Below are positions 58,872 to 64,000 of a DNA stretch of 64,000 nucleotides, piece by piece. Source of the stretch: Kribbella italica (GTDB lineage Bacteria; Actinomycetota; Actinomycetes; Propionibacteriales; Kribbellaceae); the NCBI RefSeq assembly GCF_014205135.1, contig NZ_JACHMY010000001.1, positions 7,998,001 through 8,062,000 on the forward strand, given 5' to 3'. A program made the position numbers and the translations under genes. Under the pieces are notes generated by a model. It was not told where the DNA came from and made no database searches. It saw nothing but the letters and a program-made list of their open reading frames with translations. Each line of letters begins with the position of its first letter. Positions within the stretch are counted from its first letter, which is position 1.

Positions 58872-59564
58872 GTGCGACTACTGGTGGTGGAGGACGAGGA
58901 AGGCCTGGTCAGCGCTCTGCGTTCGGGACTCGGCCGGGCCGGCTATGCCGTCGACACGGCGCTGACCGGCGCCGAGGCGGTCGAGAAGCTGGCCACGACG
59001 GCGTACGACCTGGCGATCCTGGACATCACGCTGCCCGACACCAACGGCCTCGACCTGTGCCGGGCGGTACGGCGGGGCGAGATCGAGGTCGCGTCGGGGC
59101 GCGAGCTGCGAGTGCTGATGCTGACCGCGCGGGCCTCGCTGGCCGACCGGGTCCGCGGGCTGGACGAGGGCGCCGACGACTACCTGACGAAGCCGTTCGC
59201 GCTGGTCGAGCTGCTCGCCCGGATCCGCGCGCTGCTGCGGCGCGACGTGACGAACGGGTCGACGCAGCTGCACGTGGGCGATCTCGTCCTCGACTCGGCG
59301 CGCCACCTGGCGACCCGGGCCGGACGGGAGCTGCCGTTGACGCTGAAGGAGTTCGGCGTACTGCGGTATCTGATGTCCCGGCCGGGGCACGTCGTGTCGG
59401 CCGAGGAACTGCTCGAGCACGTGTGGGACGAGAACGCCGACCCCTTCACGCAGAGCGTGCGCGTGACGGTCGGGACGCTGCGGCGCAAGCTCACCCAGGA
59501 GGGCGAGGACCCCTTGCTGGAAACGGTGATCGGCCGGGGCTACCGGCTACGAGGTGAGACATGA
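58872..59564 (+). CDS. OmpR/PhoB-type response regulator
   Basis: 230 residues from GTG 58872. Receiver domain with E7-D8 acid pair, phosphorylation site D51 (LAILDITLPD), and TKPFA lysine; the C-terminal winged helix runs from LHVGDLVLDSARHLATRAGR to VRVTVGTLRRKLTQEGEDPL. No ribosome-binding site precedes GTG; a TACCTT at 58860-58865 could be the -10 of a leaderless transcript. Overlaps the kinase gene by ATGA. Confidence 0.93.
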   Translation: MRLLVVEDEEGLVSALRSGLGRAGYAVDTALTGAEAVEKLATTAYDLAILDITLPDTNGLDLCRAVRRGEIEVASGRELRVLMLTARASLADRVRGLDEGADDYLTKPFALVELLARIRALLRRDVTNGSTQLHVGDLVLDSARHLATRAGRELPLTLKEFGVLRYLMSRPGHVVSAEELLEHVWDENADPFTQSVRVTVGTLRRKLTQEGEDPLLETVIGRGYRLRGET

Positions 59565-60844
59565 AGATCTTCCGGACCGGGGTGACATCGAGGCTGCCCC
59601 GTTGGGCGCAGACCATTCGTTTCCGGCTCACGCTGACGTACTCCGCGGTGCTGATCGCCTTGTCCGCGTTGCTGCTCGGTGGGCTGTACTTCGCGCTGTC
59701 GGCGTACCTGGATCCGAAGCCGCTCGACCCGATCACGGTCAAGAAGGTCACCTACGCGAACAACGGCGAGATCAAGCTCAAGCCCGGGTACATCATCCAG
59801 GCGGCGGAGATCTCGAGCATCCAGTCGGCGGTCAACTACCAGACCCTGCAGACCATGCGGAACTACTCCGCGGCGGGCATGGGCGTGCTGTTCCTGGTCA
59901 GCCTCGGGACCGGCTGGTGGTTGTCCGGTCGCGCGCTGCGGCCGGTGCGCGCGATCACCGCGACCGCGCAGGACATCTCCGCGACCGACCTGTCCCGGCG
60001 GATCGCGCTGACCGGTCCGCGCGACGAGCTGCGCAACCTCGCCGACACGGTCGACGACATGCTGGTCCGGCTGGAGTCGGCGTTCGTCGCCCAGCGCCAG
60101 CTCGTCGACGACGCGTCGCACGAGCTACGGAATCCGCTGGCGGTGATCCAGGCGAACGTCGACGCTGTCCTGGCTCACGATGACACGCCGGTCGAGGACC
60201 GGGCGCAGGCGACCGCGATCGTCTCCCGCGCGATCCAGCGGATGACCCGCTTGGTCGAGGACCTGCTCGCCTCCGCCCGCCGTTCGTCGCCGGCCTTCGT
60301 CGACGCCGACATCGACCTGGCCGGGATCGCCGGCGAGGCCGCCGAGGAGTACGCGCTCCTGGCCGCGGACCGCGAGATCCACCTCGTACGCCGGCTGGCG
60401 CCCGGCCCGATCGCCGCCGGCGACGCGTCGGCGCTGCGCCGGGCCGTCGACAATCTGTTGTCGAACGCCGTCCGCCTGGCCCGGGGTGGCAGCGAACTCG
60501 TCCTCGCCGTCGGTAGCCGCAACGGCTGGGCCTGGATCGCCGTCCGCGACGAAGGCCCCGGCATCGCCGAGGAGGACGCCGACCGCGTCTTCGACCGCTT
60601 CTTCCGCTCGGGCCAGCGCCAGTCGCCCGCCACCGTCCCGTCAACCGGCCAACGCCGAGCCGGCCTGGGCCTGGCCATCGTCCGCCAGATCGTCGAGTCC
60701 CACGGCGGCTCGGTCTCCCTGTACTCCGAGGTCGGCGTCGGCAGCACGTTCGTCCTGTGGCTCCCCGAGCGCTCGCTCACCAGCGACACCCGCCGTACGC
60801 CGACCCCACCAGCCGACGAGGACCCCCTGGGCCCGAGAGCGTAG
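59561..60844 (+). CDS. Sensor histidine kinase
   Basis: 427 residues. Membrane helices at about 23-48 and 102-123 enclose a 55-residue external loop. A HAMP domain follows (LRPVRAITATAQDISATDLS), then the phosphoacceptor H187 in DDASHELRNPL, and an ATP domain with the N box (DNLLSNAVRLA), G1 (VRDEGPGIA) and G2 (GLGLAIVRQIVESHGG). Partner of the upstream response regulator; the signal is unknown. Confidence 0.93.
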   Translation: MKIFRTGVTSRLPRWAQTIRFRLTLTYSAVLIALSALLLGGLYFALSAYLDPKPLDPITVKKVTYANNGEIKLKPGYIIQAAEISSIQSAVNYQTLQTMRNYSAAGMGVLFLVSLGTGWWLSGRALRPVRAITATAQDISATDLSRRIALTGPRDELRNLADTVDDMLVRLESAFVAQRQLVDDASHELRNPLAVIQANVDAVLAHDDTPVEDRAQATAIVSRAIQRMTRLVEDLLASARRSSPAFVDADIDLAGIAGEAAEEYALLAADREIHLVRRLAPGPIAAGDASALRRAVDNLLSNAVRLARGGSELVLAVGSRNGWAWIAVRDEGPGIAEEDADRVFDRFFRSGQRQSPATVPSTGQRRAGLGLAIVRQIVESHGGSVSLYSEVGVGSTFVLWLPERSLTSDTRRTPTPPADEDPLGPRA

Positions 60845-61153
60845 GTCGCTGTCACCAGCCCACGCCCTGCCCGCGACCCACCGCGTGCTTCACCGGTTAC
60901 TGCGGGGTGCGTTAGCAGCTTGGGCCGGCCGCAGCCGGCAGCCTGCGGCTGCCGGACTGGGCTGCGCAGCCTGGCGCGGCGCGGCCCGCAGCCCTGGCGC
61001 GGCCGGCACGGCCTGCAGCCCCGGCCGATCGTCCGGCCCGACACCGATCGGCACGGTGGGCGCGCGGCCTGCAGCCCCGGCGTGGTGTGAAGCCTGGCAG
61101 CTGCGGGCTGCCGGGCTGGGGTTCCGCGACCTCTTGGTTGCTAGGTTCGGGGG
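60845..61153. other. GC-rich, hairpin-rich gene-free stretch between kinase and aminopeptidase
   Basis: 309 bases with no gene. CCGGCAGCC-TGC-GGCTGCCGG (60935-60955) is a perfect 9-bp inverted repeat, and GGCAGC-TGCG-GGCTGCC near 61096 is a similar hairpin. Short repeats of GCAGCCCTGGCGCGGC and GGCCTGCAGCCCCGGC occur two or more times between. This looks like decayed tandem repeats with terminator potential. A TCGGGGG sequence precedes the aminopeptidase start. Confidence 0.6.
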
Positions 61154-63631
61154 ATGCCTGCTCTGACTGTGGACGATGCGCGTGCCCGGGCGACTGTGGT
61201 CGAGGTCCGGGGGTATCACCTGGACTTCGACTTCACCGGTGGGGACGAGACGTTCCGGGCGGTGTCGACCGTGTGGTTCGCGGCGACGGCCGGTGAGACG
61301 TGGGTGGACGTGAAGGCCCGCGAGCTGCGGTCCGTGACGCTCAACGGCGTACCGGTCGACGTCGGGCTGGTGGACGACGGGCGGTTGCCGTTGAGCGGGC
61401 TGGCGGGGGAGAACGAGCTGGTCGTCGACGCGGTGATGGAGTACGCGCACGACGGCGAGGGGATGCAGCGGTCGGTGGACGCGGCCGACGGGCGGGTCTA
61501 CCTGTACGGGATGTCGTCGCTGGAGTCGGCGCCGCGGTACTTCGCGTGCTTCGACCAGCCCGACCTCAAAGCGCCGTACCGGATCACCGCGACCGTTCCC
61601 CAGGACTGGATCGTGCTCGGCAACGGACCGGCCAAGGAGATCGCCCCAGGCCGCTGGGAGATCGCCGAGACCAAGCCCCTGTCGACGTACTTCGTCACGC
61701 TGGTCGCCGGGCCCTACCACCTGATCCGTTCCGAGTACGACGGGATCCCGCTCGGTCTCGGCTGCCGCCAGTCGCTCGCGCCGGCGCTGGAGCGCGACGC
61801 CGAGGACCTGTTCACGGTGACCGGGCAGGCCTTCGACGAGTACCACCGGCTGTTCGGCTACCGCTACCCGTTCGGCGAGTACCACCAGGTCTTCGTGCCC
61901 GACTTCAACCTCGGTGCCATGGAGAACCCGGGCTGCGTCACCGTCGCCGACACCCTGGTCTTCCGGTCGCAGGTGACCGACGCCGAGCGCAGCACCCGGG
62001 CGCGGATCCTCGTGCACGAGCTGGCGCACATGTGGTTCGGCGATCTGGTCACGATGAAGTGGTGGAACGACCTCTGGCTCAACGAGTCGTTCGCGGAGTA
62101 CATGGCGCACCGCGTCTCGCACGACGTCACCGACCACCGCGGGCACTGGGAGGACTTCGGCTACGTTCGCAAGTGGTGGGGCCTGCAGGCCGACCAGCGC
62201 TCGTCGACGCACCCGGTCGCGTCCGATCCGGTCAAGGACGCGCGCGAGACCCTGGAGGACTTCGACGGGATCTCGTACGCCAAGGGCGCGGCGGTGCTGA
62301 AGCAACTGGCGGCGTACCTGGGTGACGAGGTGTTCCTGCGCGGCGTGACCGCGCACCTGGCCGCGCACGAGTTCGGCAACGCGGACCTGCCGGAGTTCGT
62401 CGCGAAGCTGACCGAGGCGGGCGCCGTCGGGCTCGCGGAGTGGTCGGCGCAGTGGCTCCGCACCTCCGGGCTCGACACGATCAGCGTCACCCGTACGGCG
62501 AACGGCGTCGTACTGCATCGCACCAGGCCGGACGACGCCGAGCGCCCTCACCGACTGACAGTCGGCGCGTACGACGAAGCCGGCCGGCCGGCCTCGGTCG
62601 ACGTACTGCTGGACGCCGACGAGGTCCCTGTCGCGCTGGACCCGTCGGCCGTGCTCGTCGTACCGGACGCCGGCGACGACACCTGGGCGAAGGTCCGGCT
62701 CGATGCCGCGAGCCTGGCGGCGCTGCCGAAGGTGCTCCCGTTGATCGCCGACGGCGCCACCCGCGCGGTGATCTGGAACAGCATCCGCGACTCCGTCGCC
62801 GACGGCGACCTGGATCCCCAGCAGGCGTTGGAGATCCTGCTCGCGGCGCTGCCCACGGAGGGCAGCGACATCGCGGTCGGATCGCTGCTGCGCTGGGCCG
62901 AGGAGAGCCTGCTCGGCCGCGCTCTTCCGTACGAGCCGTTCCGCGGACAACTCGCCAACGCACTGACCGAGCGCCTCGCGACCTGCCCGCCCGGCAGCAG
63001 TCTGCAGCTCGCGATCGCCCGCGGTGTCATCGCCACGACGACCGACGCCGATCTTCTCCAGGCCTGGCTCAGCCAATCCTCAAGCAGCCCGGCCACCTCC
63101 TCAAGTAGTCCGGCCGGTCTGGTGGTCGATGCAGATCTCCGCTGGGCCCTGACACTGCAGTTGGTCCGCCTTGGCGCCTTCGGCGCAGAAGAGATCGACG
63201 CCGAACTTGCGCGCGACCACTCGAGCGAAGGCACGATCCAGGCCGCCAAATGCCGCGCCGCGTTGCCGGACGGCAAGGAGGCCGCCTGGAACCGGGTGAT
63301 GACCGACCCGGCGGTCGGCGTCAACGAGCTGTACGCGCTCTGCGCCGGCTTCTGGCACCCGGCGCAGGCCGAGCTCACCGCGCCGTACGTCGACCGCTAC
63401 TTCGCCGAGATCGCCGGGACCGCGAAGATTCGCGCGGGCATCGCGGTCGGGCTCACCGCCGGCCGGTTCTTCCCCCGGTTCGCGGTGGACGAGCGCACGG
63501 TTGGACAGGCCGCATCACTCGTTGCCGACGACACCGTCCCGCCGGGCATCCGGCGCGCGGTCGCCGATGCGGCCGACGACCTCCACCGTACGGTCGAGGC
63601 CCGGAGCCTGTGGACGAACATCTCGCGGTGA
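61154..63631 (+). CDS. pepN: Aminopeptidase N (M1 zinc metallopeptidase)
   Basis: 825 residues, normal for actinobacterial PepN. The N-terminal beta domain (to about 190) is followed by the catalytic domain with LGAMENPG (exopeptidase motif) and HELAHMWFGDLVTMKWWNDL-WLNESFAEY, where H288, E289, H292 and the downstream E are zinc ligands or catalytic. The C-terminal ERAP1-like helices run from about 520. It removes N-terminal residues from peptides in the cytosol. Monocistronic. Confidence 0.95.
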   Translation: MPALTVDDARARATVVEVRGYHLDFDFTGGDETFRAVSTVWFAATAGETWVDVKARELRSVTLNGVPVDVGLVDDGRLPLSGLAGENELVVDAVMEYAHDGEGMQRSVDAADGRVYLYGMSSLESAPRYFACFDQPDLKAPYRITATVPQDWIVLGNGPAKEIAPGRWEIAETKPLSTYFVTLVAGPYHLIRSEYDGIPLGLGCRQSLAPALERDAEDLFTVTGQAFDEYHRLFGYRYPFGEYHQVFVPDFNLGAMENPGCVTVADTLVFRSQVTDAERSTRARILVHELAHMWFGDLVTMKWWNDLWLNESFAEYMAHRVSHDVTDHRGHWEDFGYVRKWWGLQADQRSSTHPVASDPVKDARETLEDFDGISYAKGAAVLKQLAAYLGDEVFLRGVTAHLAAHEFGNADLPEFVAKLTEAGAVGLAEWSAQWLRTSGLDTISVTRTANGVVLHRTRPDDAERPHRLTVGAYDEAGRPASVDVLLDADEVPVALDPSAVLVVPDAGDDTWAKVRLDAASLAALPKVLPLIADGATRAVIWNSIRDSVADGDLDPQQALEILLAALPTEGSDIAVGSLLRWAEESLLGRALPYEPFRGQLANALTERLATCPPGSSLQLAIARGVIATTTDADLLQAWLSQSSSSPATSSSSPAGLVVDADLRWALTLQLVRLGAFGAEEIDAELARDHSSEGTIQAAKCRAALPDGKEAAWNRVMTDPAVGVNELYALCAGFWHPAQAELTAPYVDRYFAEIAGTAKIRAGIAVGLTAGRFFPRFAVDERTVGQAASLVADDTVPPGIRRAVADAADDLHRTVEARSLWTNISR

Positions 63632-63683
63632 CAGGCGATCCGGCCTAGTCTGTGAAGCTGTCGCCCCCAGCAGAGGAGCCGTC

Positions 63684-64000
63684 ATGCGCCGGTTCGTTGT
63701 CAGTGTTGTCGCCGTACTTGTTGCCGCCCTGATCGGTTCGTCGCTCACGCCGGTGGTGGCCTCGGCCGCCACCGTGGACGACGTCGCCGCGAAACTCGCG
63801 ACGATCCCGGGGCTGCGGATCGAAAGCAGTGCCGTGATCAGCGGCAAACCGTTCTTCGTGCTCTGGTACACGCAGCCGGCCGACCACCGGAAACCACGGG
63901 GCGAGAAGTTCGAGCAACGCGTCACGCTGTGGCACCGCGACTTCGCCCGCCCGACGGTCCTGCACACGACCGGGTACGGCGGGGTCGGCGGCGCGTTCAC
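63684..64000 (+). CDS. Secreted S37-type tripeptidyl aminopeptidase, N-terminal part
   Basis: The frame opens at ATG 63684 after AGAGGAG and runs off the right edge with 105 codons seen. A signal peptide (FVVSVVAVLVAALIGSSLTP, cleavage near ASA-ATV) leads to FFVLWYTQPADHRKPRGEKF and LWHRDFARPTVLHTTGYG, which match the start of peptidase family S37 (secreted PS-10 / tripeptidyl aminopeptidases of actinomycetes). The catalytic serine would lie beyond the window. Confidence 0.75.
   Translation, partial: MRRFVVSVVAVLVAALIGSSLTPVVASAATVDDVAAKLATIPGLRIESSAVISGKPFFVLWYTQPADHRKPRGEKFEQRVTLWHRDFARPTVLHTTGYGGVGGAF

Noticed and set aside
60890..63076. 728-codon open frame on the minus strand across pepN
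   Set aside because: Antisense shadow of the aminopeptidase gene, of shadow-type composition.

Overview
The window is very GC-rich, uses GTG and TTG starts freely, packs its genes with ATGA/GTGA overlaps, and carries actinobacterial families (a SCO4848-like membrane protein, an SdhC/D pair, SorC and IclR regulators, a BMP nucleoside transporter). It reads as a chromosomal segment of a high-GC actinomycete. Repeated GTACGG/CGTACG usage and the gene mix suggest Kribbella or a near relative; that assignment is an inference from sequence style and was not searched.

Layout. 1-5.5 kb: 3' end of a LuxR-type regulator, a small membrane protein, an AraC regulator divergent from an M55 D-aminopeptidase, a DUF2000 protein, an ECF sigma factor fused to a BNR/sialidase-like C-terminal domain, and a secreted I36-type inhibitor. 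About 6-11.7 kb is an accessory island of visibly lower GC: a lone Imm1 immunity gene, cutA, a zinc-ribbon/XRE/TPR regulator divergent from two coupled microprotein genes, a resolvase-like remnant, then a polymorphic-toxin operon (WXG100-like small protein, DddA/SCP1.201-type deaminase toxin, Imm1 immunity protein). It ends in a tandem array of roughly 109-bp repeats that abuts sdhB. 11.7-15 kb: sdhCDAB on the minus strand. 15-21.4 kb: a metallo-hydrolase, two glycosyltransferases (one MgtA-like), a methylmalonyl-CoA mutase-type large subunit without a B12 domain, and an M20 amidohydrolase. 21.4-22.4 kb: a lipoprotein and a secreted protein.

22.7-29.6 kb is a nucleoside uptake and salvage operon: BMP-type binding lipoprotein, dual ATPase, two permeases, cytidine deaminase, thymidine phosphorylase. 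A perfect 16-bp hairpin separates the binding protein from the rest. After an AlkA-like glycosylase and a lipoprotein, 31.4-41.4 kb holds a peptide-type ABC transporter with a glucarate-dehydratase-like enzyme, a creatininase-family hydrolase, a serine hydrolase, a degenerate ROK protein and a divergent IclR regulator with two helically phased operators. 42.6-49.8 kb is a polyol operon: binding protein, two permeases, mannitol-type dehydrogenase, SorC regulator and xylulokinase, preceded by two identical-consensus palindromes that probably bind the SorC protein. Import, oxidation to a ketose and phosphorylation by the kinase would form one pathway.

49.8-64 kb: DUF3592 and Ig-like secreted proteins, a LysR regulator, a low-complexity repeat protein, a PRC-barrel protein, a membrane trypsin-like protease, a VWA/DUF58/MoxR operon with a small secreted protein, a two-component system, an M1 aminopeptidase, and the start of an S37-type secreted peptidase running off the right edge.

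The strongest candidate for something unusual is the deaminase toxin cassette at 9.6-11.1 kb. Its toxin matches the DddA-like fold, but the residue expected to be the zinc-binding histidine is an aspartate.
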